From assembly GCA_009993045.1 (NCBI GenBank), contig JAACUG010000098.1:1-48082 (forward strand): 48,082 nucleotides of DNA, in the 5' to 3' direction. The notes beneath the pieces were generated by a model. That model was not told the origin of the DNA, did not search any database, and saw only the letters and a list, made by a program, of their open reading frames with translations. A program made the translations under genes and the position numbers. Source of the DNA: Cyanobacteria bacterium CG_2015-22_32_23. GTDB taxonomy: Bacteria > Cyanobacteriota > Cyanobacteriia > Cyanobacteriales > Cyanobacteriaceae. Below, one piece after another: positions 1 through 8,591 of this stretch; the first letter of the stretch is position 1, and each line of letters begins with the position of its first letter.

Positions 1-84
1 AGACCAAAAGGCGGACGTAAGTCAGTTTTGGGGCATGAGCCTGTGAAGTTAGAAGCTAACACTGTAATCTTCGATTCAGTGTGA
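1..84 (+). pseudogene. C-terminal end of a probable TnpB-type transposon protein (cut by window edge)
   Basis: Frame 1 is open from the first base to a TGA at 82-84 and gives 27 residues beginning RPKGGRKSVLGHEPVKL and ending VIFDSV. The Pro-Lys-Gly-Gly-Arg start and the basic-then-acidic tail resemble the extreme C-terminus of IS200/IS605-family TnpB (OrfB) proteins in cyanobacteria. This rests on family resemblance only, because the catalytic part lies outside the window. Whether the gene upstream is intact cannot be seen. It runs convergently with the gene on the other strand that ends at 102, leaving 17 bases between them. Confidence 0.4.
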
Positions 85-101
85 GTAGTTCACAAAGATG
101 T

Positions 102-1439
102 TTAAGGCTTTACAATTGGAACATCCTCCGCAGGAGTTGAAACTGTATTCAGTTTAGTTGGTAAAGGAGCACGGGGAGAATAAAATTTAAAATGTTGGTA
201 CGCAGTACGAGAAATTTCTTGAATTAATGTTCTAGCAGAATAATCATTATGAGGACGTTTCACTAAAACTGCCCCAATATAACGTTTACCCGTAGTAACA
301 TCAATTATTCCTGCATCTCCTAATACTGTGCCAATATCCCCTGTTTTATGAGCAATTCTGGCATCTTTTTCTAATCCTTGAGGTAAAAGAGTTCTCGTGT
401 GAGTTTGGGTCATAATTTCAAAAAGGCGATCTCGAGAACGAAGAGAAATTAATTCCCCTTGATTAACCTTAAGTAACACCATCCCTAAATCTTTTGGAGT
501 TGTGGTATTTGTACCCTCTAAATCAGGTAAAGGATTTTTAATCACCGTTGAATTTAAACCCCATTCCTGAAAACGCTTATTCAAAACATCCTTTCCTCCA
601 AGTCTTTCAATAATCATATTGGTAGCAGTATTATCGCTATTAATAATCATTTCCGTGACTGTATAGAGAGCAGTAAATTGAGTACCCACAGGCTGATATT
701 GCATACTACCCGAACCACTGCCAATATTAGCTTTACTGGTAGTAAGTTTTTCATCAATATAAATCTTCCCAGCATCTACATCCTGAAGAAATGCTACTAA
801 CACAGGAATTTTAATAGTACTGGCAGCCGAATAAAGTGTATCTCCATTGAAGTTAACATAAGCACCATTATCTAAGTCAACAAAAAAAGCTCCCGGTTGT
901 AACTCTGGATATTTAGCCTTTAGTTTCACTAATTTTTCTTTAAGAGAATTTAATTCTTGGGTAAAAGTTACAGACTCATCAGAGATATTTTTTACTTCTG
1001 ATTTTTCAACTACTTTAACCTCCGCACTTTTTTCTTGTTTTTTTGACGGAGTCATTGTGCTGGTAATATCCGACACAAAAGGTATGTTAATTTTAGGAAA
1101 TAAAGGTTTAGTTAAATCGGTATTAGCCAGAATACTTCCCAAAATAGTACCCATTCCCACTCCCACAATAGCTAATCGAAAAATATTGTTAAAAATAACA
1201 TTTCCCAGATTCTCTGAAGAATTATTCCCCAAAACTTGTAGCTGTGTTTGTTCCTGTGCTAAGGTTTCATTATTATTAATTAAAGTAGAACTACTTTTTC
1301 TCACTACCCTACTACGAACAGAACTTGTGCCATTTCCCGATGGTTTTCTCCGAGTACCTTGTCTTTGATTGCTCTCTTTTCCAGAGGTTTTGCGATTGTA
1401 GTTATTTTCTCCGTGAGTTCGAGATAAAAATATAGCCAA
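102..1439 (-). CDS. Membrane-anchored class A beta-lactamase-fold serine hydrolase
   Basis: A 445-residue serine hydrolase of the beta-lactamase/DD-peptidase fold (Beta-lactamase2 type), probably acting on peptidoglycan or a related acyl substrate outside the plasma membrane. The class A motifs are in order: S207-T-I-K210 (SxxK), S268-D-N270 (SDN) and K365-T-G367 (KTG). The ExxLN motif that carries the deacylating glutamate in true class A lactamases is not visible; the region before the TTTP segment near 312-315 reads DLEGTN. I therefore favour a penicillin-interacting or other hydrolase over antibiotic resistance. Residues 1-80 are basic and rich in Ser, Arg and Asn, followed by one hydrophobic segment at about 87-105, so it looks like a type II membrane protein with a linker before the catalytic domain. 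The start is TTG, supported by a GGGGAG ribosome-binding site about 10 bases upstream. It appears monocistronic. Confidence 0.85.
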   Translation of the reverse strand: MAIFLSRTHGENNYNRKTSGKESNQRQGTRRKPSGNGTSSVRSRVVRKSSSTLINNNETLAQEQTQLQVLGNNSSENLGNVIFNNIFRLAIVGVGMGTILGSILANTDLTKPLFPKINIPFVSDITSTMTPSKKQEKSAEVKVVEKSEVKNISDESVTFTQELNSLKEKLVKLKAKYPELQPGAFFVDLDNGAYVNFNGDTLYSAASTIKIPVLVAFLQDVDAGKIYIDEKLTTSKANIGSGSGSMQYQPVGTQFTALYTVTEMIINSDNTATNMIIERLGGKDVLNKRFQEWGLNSTVIKNPLPDLEGTNTTTPKDLGMVLLKVNQGELISLRSRDRLFEIMTQTHTRTLLPQGLEKDARIAHKTGDIGTVLGDAGIIDVTTGKRYIGAVLVKRPHNDYSARTLIQEISRTAYQHFKFYSPRAPLPTKLNTVSTPAEDVPIVKP

Positions 1440-1611
1440 AGTTCAGTTCTCCCCTAAAATTGTTAAATCTTAAATAAATGTAAAAATATTAACTTATTTA
1501 TAGAACATAATCATTCATTTCGTGCAACTTTTTTGTCTCTATCACTTCTGATTATTATAAATTATTGGTTGACATAGAATAATGGGCAAAGCAAAGAACA
1601 ACAAAGATTAT

Positions 1612-2349
1612 TTACTCATCATTCTTCGTCTTTTTAATAGCCCATTGTATTTGTCTTAAAATACCCCTAACCATAGCAAGTTCATTCCTTTTTAAATTAC
1701 TACGATTAACTATTCTGCGCAGCTTTTCCATTTTTACCGCCGCCGTATGAGGATATAAGTAGTTAACATTCAATAATACCGACTCTAAATGTTGATAATA
1801 TCCCTCTAACTCCTCAATATTTGCCATCTCCTTATAATCGTAATTTTCTGAAATATTAAGATCATTTAACCCCTGATAAAGTTCATAAGCACAAACTCCC
1901 ACCCCTTGAGCTAAATTTAAAGAAGGATATTCAGGATTAGCAGGAATACACACAAAACGTTGAGCGTAACTCAATTCTTGATTACTTAAACCCCGATCTT
2001 CAGGACCAAAAATCAACCCTGAAGGTACATTTTTCTCCATTAGCCACCCCAGCGCTTGTCTGGGAGTTTCTAACTTAGTGGGAATACCCCTAGCCCTTGC
2101 TGTCGTGGCGATCGCCCGTTGACAACCTTGTAAAGCCATCGGTAAAGAATCCACAATAACCGCTTTTTTTAAAACTTCAATGCCATGAACAGCCATAATT
2201 TGAGCATCTTCAGATAAATAGTCACAACGAGGATTAACCAAAACCAATTGACTTAAACCCATATTACGCATAACCCTCGCAATAGAACCAATATTTCGTT
2301 CCCCTGCTGTTTCAACTAAAATAATTTTTACTCCCTCAATTAACGTCAT
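1612..2349 (-). CDS. trmJ: tRNA/rRNA 2'-O-methyltransferase, TrmJ-like (SpoU/TrmH superfamily)
   Basis: A 245-residue SPOUT-class methyltransferase, predicted to transfer a methyl group from S-adenosylmethionine to a ribose 2'-OH; TrmJ enzymes act at position 32 of the tRNA anticodon loop. Visible family motifs are the N-terminal ILVETAGERNIGSIARVMRNMG strand-turn-helix (given here only as the N-terminal 20 or so residues after position 8), then LIFGPEDRGLS for motif 2 and the knot segment IPANPEYPSLNLAQ for motif 3. I chose the ATG at 2349 over an in-frame start at 2379 because AAAGGAAA stands directly in front of it and homologues begin at this point. It is divergent from the DUF2470 gene starting 56 bases away, so the two promoters share a very short region. 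Assignment to TrmJ rather than another SpoU member is by overall similarity. Confidence 0.85.
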   Translation of the reverse strand: MTLIEGVKIILVETAGERNIGSIARVMRNMGLSQLVLVNPRCDYLSEDAQIMAVHGIEVLKKAVIVDSLPMALQGCQRAIATTARARGIPTKLETPRQALGWLMEKNVPSGLIFGPEDRGLSNQELSYAQRFVCIPANPEYPSLNLAQGVGVCAYELYQGLNDLNISENYDYKEMANIEELEGYYQHLESVLLNVNYLYPHTAAVKMEKLRRIVNRSNLKRNELAMVRGILRQIQWAIKKTKNDE

Positions 2350-2404
2350 TTTCCTTTTGCCTTTGATGATAAAATACAAACATTACTTTTTCTCATTACT
2401 AAAT

Positions 2405-2683
2405 ATGACAGAAACTATTACTCCCACTATCAGCGATCGCATCTGTAAACACATGAACGAAGATCACGGAGAAGCCATCGTCTTATATGCTCAATTCTAT
2501 GGGAAAATTTCCTCCATTGAAAGTGCGAAAATGTTATCTATTGATAATGAAGGAATGTATTTGACCATAAAGAATAGAGAAGAAACACCCCTACGCATTG
2601 AATTTGACCATAAATTAGCAGACGCAAAAGACGCTCATAACACCTTAGTAGAAATGCTCAAAGAAGCCCAAAAAAATCAATAA
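2405..2683 (+). CDS. DUF2470 protein, Dri1-like heme-binding candidate
   Basis: A 92-residue stand-alone DUF2470 domain, recognised from the ISDRICKHMNEDHGEAI segment at residues 9-25. DUF2470 is also found in the glutamyl-tRNA-reductase-binding protein of plants and in HugZ-type heme proteins. The closest known cyanobacterial counterpart I recall is Synechocystis Ssr1698 (Dri1), a heme-binding protein connected to iron and succinate dehydrogenase, with a histidine near residue 79 as heme ligand; H78 here falls at the equivalent place. Heme binding for this protein is inferred. The ATG at 2405 is preferred over an in-frame ATG-less extension to 2357, because the extra 16 residues are hydrophobic, overlap the divergent trmJ start and do not resemble the family. 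Confidence 0.8.
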   Translation: MTETITPTISDRICKHMNEDHGEAIVLYAQFYGKISSIESAKMLSIDNEGMYLTIKNREETPLRIEFDHKLADAKDAHNTLVEMLKEAQKNQ

Positions 2684-2868
2684 ATTATTATTTTCACAAA
2701 AAAAAAACAACCAATTGTGAAAAATAGATGTTATAATCAAAGCTGATGAGATTAAGTATCGGTTTAAAGATTTGTTTAAGATATTCACGAATTTTTCGAG
2801 TTTAAGATTGACAAGCTTCTCTCCGAATTGCGACTCTTGACCACAAAATTGAAATTTGGAGACAGACT

Positions 2869-3174
2869 ATGTCAATCTATGTAGGCAATTTATCCTATGA
2901 TGTTACGGAAGCACATTTAACCTCTGCGTTTGCAGATTTCGGAGCAGTAAAAAGAGTTTATCTCCCTACTGATCGTGAAACTGGACGTATGCGTGGTTTT
3001 GGTTTTGTAGAAATGAATACAGACGCTGAAGAAAACGCAGCAATTGAAGCGCTAGATGGTGCGGAATGGATGGGCCGTGACATGAAAGTAAATAAAGCTA
3101 AACCCCGTGAAGAAAATAACTCTCGCGGCGGTGGCGGCGGTGGAAGACGTAATAGTTTTTCTCGCAACTACTAA
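2869..3174 (+). CDS. Cyanobacterial RRM RNA-binding protein (Rbp family)
   Basis: A 101-residue single-RRM protein. RNP2 is IYVGNL at residues 3-8 and RNP1 is RGFGFVEM at about 42-49. Residues 81-95 form a short glycine/arginine-rich tail with seven glycines, so this is the Rbp type with a Gly-rich tail, many of which are cold-induced in cyanobacteria. It binds single-stranded RNA and probably affects mRNA stability or localisation. The upstream gap from 2684 contains no gene and may hold a leader of well over 50 bases, fitting post-transcriptional cold control, although no leader structure is proven. A GGAG ribosome-binding site precedes the ATG, and a strong terminator follows 57 bases after the stop, so it is monocistronic. 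Confidence 0.92.
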   Translation: MSIYVGNLSYDVTEAHLTSAFADFGAVKRVYLPTDRETGRMRGFGFVEMNTDAEENAAIEALDGAEWMGRDMKVNKAKPREENNSRGGGGGGRRNSFSRNY

Positions 3175-3231
3175 AACATATTTAGGTTTAACTAAAGTTT
3201 TTACTTCTAGTTTTTAACTCTAAATAAAACT

Positions 3232-3269
3232 AACCTCTATTCTTTTTTTGGATAGGGGTTATTTTTTTT
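3232..3269 (+). terminator. Rho-independent terminator of the rbp gene
   Basis: An 11-bp stem pairs 3232-3242 (AACCTCTATTC) with 3250-3260 (GGATAGGGGTT), with two G·U pairs. The loop is seven T and the stem is followed by eight T at 3262-3269. This is a textbook intrinsic terminator 57 bases beyond the stop codon of the RNA-binding protein. Confidence 0.88.
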
Positions 3270-3317
3270 GACATGATTAATGTACAATCAGTAATGTTCT
3301 ATTTCATCTAAATTAGC

Positions 3318-4040
3318 GTGAAAATTTCTGTTTATCATACTCCTGAATCTACTCCTGATAATTGTATTCCTGAATGTGCTGTTGTTATTGATGTGCTAAG
3401 AGCAACTACGACAATTGTTACAGCATTAAATAATGGAGCAAAATCAGTCAAAGCCTTTAGTGATATAGATTTGTTATTAGCAGAAAGTGATTTATTATCT
3501 TCAGAATCTCGATTGAGACTAGGGGAAAGAGGTGGCAAAAAGGTTGAAAGTTGTGATTTAGGAAATTCCCCTTTAGATTGTTCTTCAGATATAGTTAAAG
3601 ATAAACAATTATTTATTAGTACTACCAATGGTACTCGTTCATTACAAAGAGTTGAATCAGCAAAAACAGTAATTGCTGGAGCGATTATTAATTATGGGGC
3701 GGTGGTTAATTATTTAAAAGAACATAAACCAACTACATTGTGGCTACTAGGTTCGGGATGGGAAGGCGGTTACTCTTTAGAAGATACCGTTTGCGCTGGT
3801 GCTATTGCCTCTGAATTGGTTGATTTTAATGATATTGATCCTATTGGTAATGATGAAGTCGTTTCGGCTATCGCTTTATATCTTCAATGGCAAGATAATT
3901 TATTAGATTTATTCCGTTTATCAAGTCATGGACAAAGATTATTAAAGTTAAATTTAGATGATGATTTGAAATATTGTGCTCAAAAAAATATTGTTTCTTC
4001 TGTGCCAATGCAAACACAAAAGGGTATCTTAACTATTTAA
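3318..4040 (+). CDS. comB: 2-phosphosulfolactate phosphatase family protein (ComB)
   Basis: A 240-residue ComB-family phosphatase. In methanogens the enzyme removes phosphate from 2-phosphosulfolactate during coenzyme M synthesis; cyanobacteria carry the family without that pathway, so the substrate here is unknown. Family features seen are the N-terminal [18 protein letters not shown] segment (about residues 20-37), LRLGERGGK near 66-74, and the TTNGTRSL loop near 103-110, with conserved acidic residues for Mg2+. The length matches the family. The start is GTG at 3318, giving [10 protein letters not shown], which fits homologues. It stands alone between the rbp terminator and a convergent gene. 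Confidence 0.88.
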   Translation: MKISVYHTPESTPDNCIPECAVVIDVLRATTTIVTALNNGAKSVKAFSDIDLLLAESDLLSSESRLRLGERGGKKVESCDLGNSPLDCSSDIVKDKQLFISTTNGTRSLQRVESAKTVIAGAIINYGAVVNYLKEHKPTTLWLLGSGWEGGYSLEDTVCAGAIASELVDFNDIDPIGNDEVVSAIALYLQWQDNLLDLFRLSSHGQRLLKLNLDDDLKYCAQKNIVSSVPMQTQKGILTI

Positions 4041-4304
4041 TTATATTTTTAGCAACTATTTATAGATGGTAAAATTCAGCACTTTTAAGGGTTGAATAGC
4101 TGCCGTGGAAGAAAAAAATTTCTTTTTTTTACCTTGACTTTTTTCTTTTAATTGGTAATAATAGTAATTATATAATAATGGAAATATAACTTTTTATTTT
4201 TAAAACTGTCAATATTCCTATTATCTAAATAATAACATTTCTGTCAAGAAAATGCAAGGATTTAGTCCTCAAAAAATGATTTTTTTTTAATAAAACTTGT
4301 CATA

Positions 4305-5525
4305 TTACGAAATGTTACTTAATAAATTTTGAGCGGCAGCTAACATATCGGGGACTAAATCCTGTAAATCTTGTCTATTATTAAGATATGTTGATAATGC
4401 AGAAAGAGGATCTAAACTTTTACCAATACCCAATTCGGGTAATCTCGCACGAGTTAATTGACTGATAATTTCTGCTTTAATGGTGTAAGTATGACTTATA
4501 GATAAAACCTCATTAATGACATTCATTTTAACTAATTCTATTTGTTCTGATCGAAGACGATAAATTAACCGCACTACGGCATCTTCTATGTTATATTTGG
4601 CGATGGCCTCAAGAAGATCTGTTTCGGGATGAACACTATGACTAAGATCAACTTCAATGGTAATAAAAGAACGAGCGGGTAAAACACAAAATTCCCAATG
4701 AACTTGTTTCTGGTTAAGATGAATTAAAACGTAACCTTTTTCCTCTTTTTCTTCAGAGAAATCTACACGCTCAATACTACCTGGATAAACTACGGGAGGA
4801 TTATTTTTAGGATTGAGATTTTGATGTTTATGAACATGACCTAAAGAAACATAATCAAATTCAGAACGAATTAACATAGATAAAGGAATTTGAAAACCCT
4901 TACCAACAGCTAAAAATCTTTCTGCACCTAAACTTGCCCTTTCGGCCATGACGTGAGCAAGTAAAATAGTGGGAATATCAGGATTTAAACGTCTAATTTC
5001 ATCTTCTAAACAAGGCTCGATTTTTTGAATTAATAATTGGTTAATCTGTTCCATAGATAACCCTTCAGTTTCAGGGCGAGTTAGTAAGACAGAACGAGTC
5101 AACCAAGGTAAAGTAATAACTTGAATTAGTCCTGATTTTGTTTCAATTAAATGGGTTTCAAGATGTTCTCCGACAATGAAATTAGGTACAGCTAAAGTAC
5201 GATAAATAGATAAACTTGCACCTCCACTTCCTTGGGTATGTTGATCATGATTCCCGATTAATAATACCGTGGGAATATTCCCCTGTGCTAAACGACGGAA
5301 TTGATTAGCAAAGGCGGATTGAATATAAGGAGCAGGAGTACTATCAGGAAAAGCATCACCGCCAAATAGTACTAAATCCACATCCTCATTAATAGCTCTA
5401 TCAATACAAATACTTAGGCTATGGATAAAGTCTTCTAACCTAGTATTTTGTTGTGTTTCGGGGTTTATTTTACCGTGACGAAAACTGCTACCTAAGTGTA
5501 TATCACTTAAATTTAATATTTTCAC
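4305..5525 (-). CDS. sbcD: SbcD-like metallophosphoesterase (DNA repair nuclease subunit)
   Basis: A 406-residue calcineurin-like phosphoesterase of the SbcD/Mre11 type. Metal-binding motifs are SDIHLG (D8, H10), FGGDAF near 54-59, GNHDQH near 92-97 and LGHVHKH near 228-234. With an SbcC ATPase, such proteins cut hairpins and blocked DNA ends; no SbcC is present in the window. The C-terminal ~140 residues form the capping region. The start lies four bases after the stop of the pilT-like gene on the same strand, so the two are co-transcribed although their functions are unrelated on their face. Other SbcD-like phosphoesterases cannot be excluded. Confidence 0.85.
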   Translation of the reverse strand: MKILNLSDIHLGSSFRHGKINPETQQNTRLEDFIHSLSICIDRAINEDVDLVLFGGDAFPDSTPAPYIQSAFANQFRRLAQGNIPTVLLIGNHDQHTQGSGGASLSIYRTLAVPNFIVGEHLETHLIETKSGLIQVITLPWLTRSVLLTRPETEGLSMEQINQLLIQKIEPCLEDEIRRLNPDIPTILLAHVMAERASLGAERFLAVGKGFQIPLSMLIRSEFDYVSLGHVHKHQNLNPKNNPPVVYPGSIERVDFSEEKEEKGYVLIHLNQKQVHWEFCVLPARSFITIEVDLSHSVHPETDLLEAIAKYNIEDAVVRLIYRLRSEQIELVKMNVINEVLSISHTYTIKAEIISQLTRARLPELGIGKSLDPLSALSTYLNNRQDLQDLVPDMLAAAQNLLSNIS

Positions 5526-5529
5526 TATT

Positions 5530-7125
5530 TTAGATTCTACCTCGTAACATCATAGCCATTTCATTACGAACGGGAGATCTTTCTAAGGCGATTTCTTCCG
5601 TGATGCGCCCTTCTTGATAAAGATTAAATAAAGATTTATTCATTGTCATCATGCCGTCAAATTCTCCCTCATCCATTAGCATTCCGATTTCTTCATATTT
5701 ATTACTCAAGATATAATCTTTGACAGTTTCTGTATTAATTAAAATATCATGATAGGCTGCTCGTTTACCGTCAGTGGTACGACATAACCCTTGAGCAATA
5801 ATTCCGACTAAGGATTCGGCGATAGCTGAACGCATGGCTGGTTGTTCTTCTGCACTATATAAGGTAAAAACCCTTTCCAAAGTTTTAATAGCACTATTAG
5901 TATGTAAAGTACCCATGACTAAGTGTCCTGTTTGTGCGGCTTTAAGCGCCGTATTTACCGTTTCTTTATCTCGCATTTCCCCTACAAGAATAATATCAGG
6001 ATCTTCCCGTAAAGAGGCTTTTAGGGCATTATCAAATTTATGAGTATTCATGCCAACTTCCCTTTGTTTAATTAAGGCTTTACGACTTTTATGGACAAAT
6101 TCGATAGGATCTTCAATGGTAATAATATGTTTAGGTTGTTCTGTATTTATATAATCAATCATGGCGGCTAGGGTAGTCGATTTACCTGAACCCGTTGGCC
6201 CTGTAATCAAAATTAAACCTTTATGAGCATCACAAATGTCTCTAAAAATAGGCGGTAATCGTAATTGTTCCATGGTTAGAATTTTGAGAGGAATTAAACG
6301 TAATACTAAAGCTGGACCTCTGAGAGTATCAAAAACATTAATCCGAACCCTTGCAAAATCGTATTGAGTTGCACCATCAAATTCTAACTCTTTTTTAAAC
6401 CGTTGTATTTCTTCCTCTTTCAAAATTTCCCGTAACCAACTCATGAATGTATTAAGATCAATTTCAGGATATTGTTCTAAAGTTATCATGTCTCCTCTAT
6501 CTCTCATTCGTGGTAATTCCCCAACTCCTAAATGAACATCAGAATAGCCATTATCGTAAGCCATTTTAACTAATTCACTCAAAGCAGGTTGTCCGGGAGA
6601 TCTTGACGGGTTACTTGATGGACGTATTCCAGCTTGTTGACTAGATCGGAGTGGTGTTCTATCCATGCCTGATCCTTTTCTTACATCCGTTTCACCCGGT
6701 AAAGCTACACTTTTGACAGGATTTGAAGATATGGGGGTGGCTTGACGTAATCCTACCACAGGCATGGTGACTGGTGGTTTTGATGAAATGTCTCTGTTAC
6801 TCGGATTGATCGGCGTAGATGTAGAAGGAGGCGTGAGATTAGGTGGTTTTCGATTTAAACTTAAAGGGGGTATCCCATTAGGTAGATTTATTTGAGTTTC
6901 TTCCCCTGAAAGAAGATCATCGTCATCGTCATCATCAAAATTGGGAATGTTTAATCCTTGACTCGATTTAGATAGAGTACTTTTTTTACCCAGAGAGGGA
7001 AACGGATTACTAGAACTAATTTTAGTTTCGTCTTCTATACTTGTCGTCTCTTGAGGTTTGGTTTTAGTTATTAAAGGTGGTACTGGTAAAGGTTGTTTTC
7101 TTTGTTTGTCAGAAGATTGTGTCAT
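5530..7125 (-). CDS. pilT2: PilT-family type IV pilus ATPase, PilT2-like with long disordered N-terminus
   Basis: A 531-residue GspE/PilT secretion ATPase. Walker A is GPTGSGKS at 309-316, the Asp box is TIEDPIEF near 336-343, Walker B is DPDIILVGEMRD near 375-386 and the His box is GHLVMGTLHTN at 400-410, all intact. Such ATPases power pilus retraction and twitching or phototaxis. Residues 1-180 are Pro/Ser/Thr-rich and low in complexity with a seven-Asp run at 64-70; classical PilT proteins (about 340-430 residues) lack this. The long N-terminus and overall length match the second cyanobacterial paralogue (PilT2, Synechocystis sll1533), which was implicated in phototaxis direction. The symbol is therefore an inference from architecture. 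It is first in an operon with sbcD. Confidence 0.85.
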   Translation of the reverse strand: MTQSSDKQRKQPLPVPPLITKTKPQETTSIEDETKISSSNPFPSLGKKSTLSKSSQGLNIPNFDDDDDDDLLSGEETQINLPNGIPPLSLNRKPPNLTPPSTSTPINPSNRDISSKPPVTMPVVGLRQATPISSNPVKSVALPGETDVRKGSGMDRTPLRSSQQAGIRPSSNPSRSPGQPALSELVKMAYDNGYSDVHLGVGELPRMRDRGDMITLEQYPEIDLNTFMSWLREILKEEEIQRFKKELEFDGATQYDFARVRINVFDTLRGPALVLRLIPLKILTMEQLRLPPIFRDICDAHKGLILITGPTGSGKSTTLAAMIDYINTEQPKHIITIEDPIEFVHKSRKALIKQREVGMNTHKFDNALKASLREDPDIILVGEMRDKETVNTALKAAQTGHLVMGTLHTNSAIKTLERVFTLYSAEEQPAMRSAIAESLVGIIAQGLCRTTDGKRAAYHDILINTETVKDYILSNKYEEIGMLMDEGEFDGMMTMNKSLFNLYQEGRITEEIALERSPVRNEMAMMLRGRI

Positions 7126-7212
7126 AATTATTTTCCCACGTTTTTTGAATATCTCATTCCCATTGTACTTTTACCTATTAATTTTTATCTTAATTTGAAA
7201 TAAAATTTATGG

Positions 7213-7399
7213 GAGTTAGGAGAGAGAAGTTAGGAGTCAGTTAAATTAGGGGTTTGCGCTGGGGAATCAGAAGACTATTAAAATCAATGTTTTAAACAGA
7301 TTAGAAGCTCAAATGTGCAGTTTTAGGAATTTTTATTCAATATTTTTTGTATTTATATCTTCTACATAACACTTGAAACCCGAAACCTGACACCTAATA
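7213..7399. repeat. Two degenerate heptamer repeat clusters in a 398-base gene-free gap
   Basis: The gap 7126-7524 between divergent pilT2 and rsfS has no convincing gene. It contains two runs with an exact 7-base period: four units at 7213-7240 (GAGTTAG, GAGAGAG, AAGTTAG, GAGTCAG) and four at 7372-7399 (CTTGAAA, CCCGAAA, CCTGACA, CCTAATA). These resemble the short tandemly repeated repetitive (STRR) heptamers known from cyanobacteria. The second run is the complement of the AGGTTTC type found near 9590. Confidence 0.65.
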
Positions 7400-7524
7400 T
7401 TTACTATCATCACTCATACTTGTTCAGGAAACCTAATTAAGAATTGTAATCAATCACAAAAGATAATTTTTGATTTAACGGGTTAGTGTCAACTATAATT
7501 GTAGAAAAGAGATTAAGAATTTGA

Positions 7525-7947
7525 ATGACACAATCACATTTACAACTTAAAAATTATTCCGCTCAATTGCATAAAAATCAATCTAGTTCATCTATTTCTC
7601 CCAAAGAGTTAGCTTTCATGATTGCTGAAGCCGCCGATGATCGTAAAGCTGATCAAATTGTACTCTTAAATGTTGAAAAATTATCCTATTTAGCTGATTA
7701 TTTTCTCATCATGACGGGTTTTTCTCAACCTCAATTAAGGGCGATTTCTATTTCTATTGAAGATAAAATTTATGAAAAATTCCAACGCTTACCCATCAGA
7801 GTAGAAGGGAAAAACGAAGGAAATTGGATACTCCATGACTATGGTGATGTTATTGTTCATATTTTTCTCCCTGAAGCTAGACAATTCTACGATTTAGAGG
7901 CTTTTTGGAGTGGTGCTGAAAGAACAGTCTTTACCTCTAGCCCATAA
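7525..7947 (+). CDS. rsfS: Ribosome silencing factor RsfS (iojap family)
   Basis: A 140-residue RsfS/Iojap protein. It binds ribosomal protein L14 on the 50S subunit and blocks joining with 30S when nutrients run short. Family features are the KADQIVLLNVEKLSYLADYF core (about residues 37-56), the SQPQLRAIS segment, and GNWILHDYGDVIVHIF near 100-115. The N-terminal ~25 residues are variable. It is followed after 52 bases by the CGLD27 gene and then asparaginase, a neighbourhood I recall from other cyanobacteria. Confidence 0.93.
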   Translation: MTQSHLQLKNYSAQLHKNQSSSSISPKELAFMIAEAADDRKADQIVLLNVEKLSYLADYFLIMTGFSQPQLRAISISIEDKIYEKFQRLPIRVEGKNEGNWILHDYGDVIVHIFLPEARQFYDLEAFWSGAERTVFTSSP

Positions 7948-7999
7948 TTTCCGTCTCAATTAGGAGAATAATGTTAATTACTAATGACTATTATTGATT

Positions 8000-8509
8000 A
8001 TGAATCAATCCTCTAATATTTTTTGTCCTGTACCACCAGAGCAACAACCTGTAAATGAATATCAAGAATTAGCGGAATCATCCTTTTTTCGTTGGGTAAC
8101 ATTGCCAAAACGTCAATTTATCTTTAAATTTATTTGGGTATGGGTGTTTAGTTTATTTATTTCCTCTCCTATTGCTGCTGCTAGTTTTTCTCCTCTACAA
8201 ACTCCTTTTTCTTTTTTTCTCTCTAGTGGTTTAGGCGCTTCTCTTTTTATGGCTTTTTTCTTGATACGCTTGTATTTAGGATGGAGTTATATTGGCGATC
8301 GCCTCAGAAAGACAAAAATAGTGTATGAAGAGTCAAGTTGGTATGATGGGCAAATATGGGAAAAACCTTTAGAATTTTATCGCAGAGATCAATTAATTTT
8401 TCAGTATCAAGTACAACCGATTTTAAAAAGATTGCATAAAAGTATGATCCTGTTGGGAAGTCTAATGGGTAGCGGTTTGTTAACCTTATTATGGCTAATA
8501 ATCAATTGA
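8000..8509 (+). CDS. CGLD27 family protein (DUF1230, Ycf36-like) membrane protein
   Basis: A 169-residue DUF1230 protein, the family conserved in cyanobacteria, algal plastids (Ycf36) and plants (CGLD27). No biochemical activity is established; a thylakoid or plastid-envelope role has been suggested for plants. Two or three hydrophobic segments are visible: about 42-62 (VWVFSLFISSPIAAA region), 70-90 and a C-terminal one at about 147-167. The family motif PVPPEQQPVNEYQELAES occupies residues 10-27. I chose the ATG at 8000 over a TTG six bases upstream. Its stop codon overlaps the beginning of a heptamer repeat run. Confidence 0.88.
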   Translation: MNQSSNIFCPVPPEQQPVNEYQELAESSFFRWVTLPKRQFIFKFIWVWVFSLFISSPIAAASFSPLQTPFSFFLSSGLGASLFMAFFLIRLYLGWSYIGDRLRKTKIVYEESSWYDGQIWEKPLEFYRRDQLIFQYQVQPILKRLHKSMILLGSLMGSGLLTLLWLIIN

Positions 8510-8549
8510 CAATGGACAATGAATAATGAACAATGAACAATTAATAAAT
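8508..8549. repeat. Six in-phase heptamers overlapping the CGLD27 stop codon
   Basis: Six consecutive 7-base units, GACAATG, GACAATG, AATAATG, AACAATG, AACAATT and AATAAAT, begin at the last two bases of the CGLD27 stop codon and run toward the asparaginase start. The spacing is exactly seven throughout. This looks like an STRR tract that grew into a gene end. Confidence 0.6.
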
Positions 8550-8591
8550 ATTCTTAATTCTTCATTCCTATACTACCTACTTAGATAAAAA

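Noticed and set aside
1057-1368. 103-codon plus-strand frame opposite the beta-lactamase-fold gene
   Set aside because: It is wholly antisense to a gene with clear catalytic motifs, and its composition mirrors that gene.
102-1439. Antibiotic-resistance beta-lactamase
   Set aside because: The ExxLN deacylation motif is not visible and the protein has a long anchor region unlike secreted lactamases.
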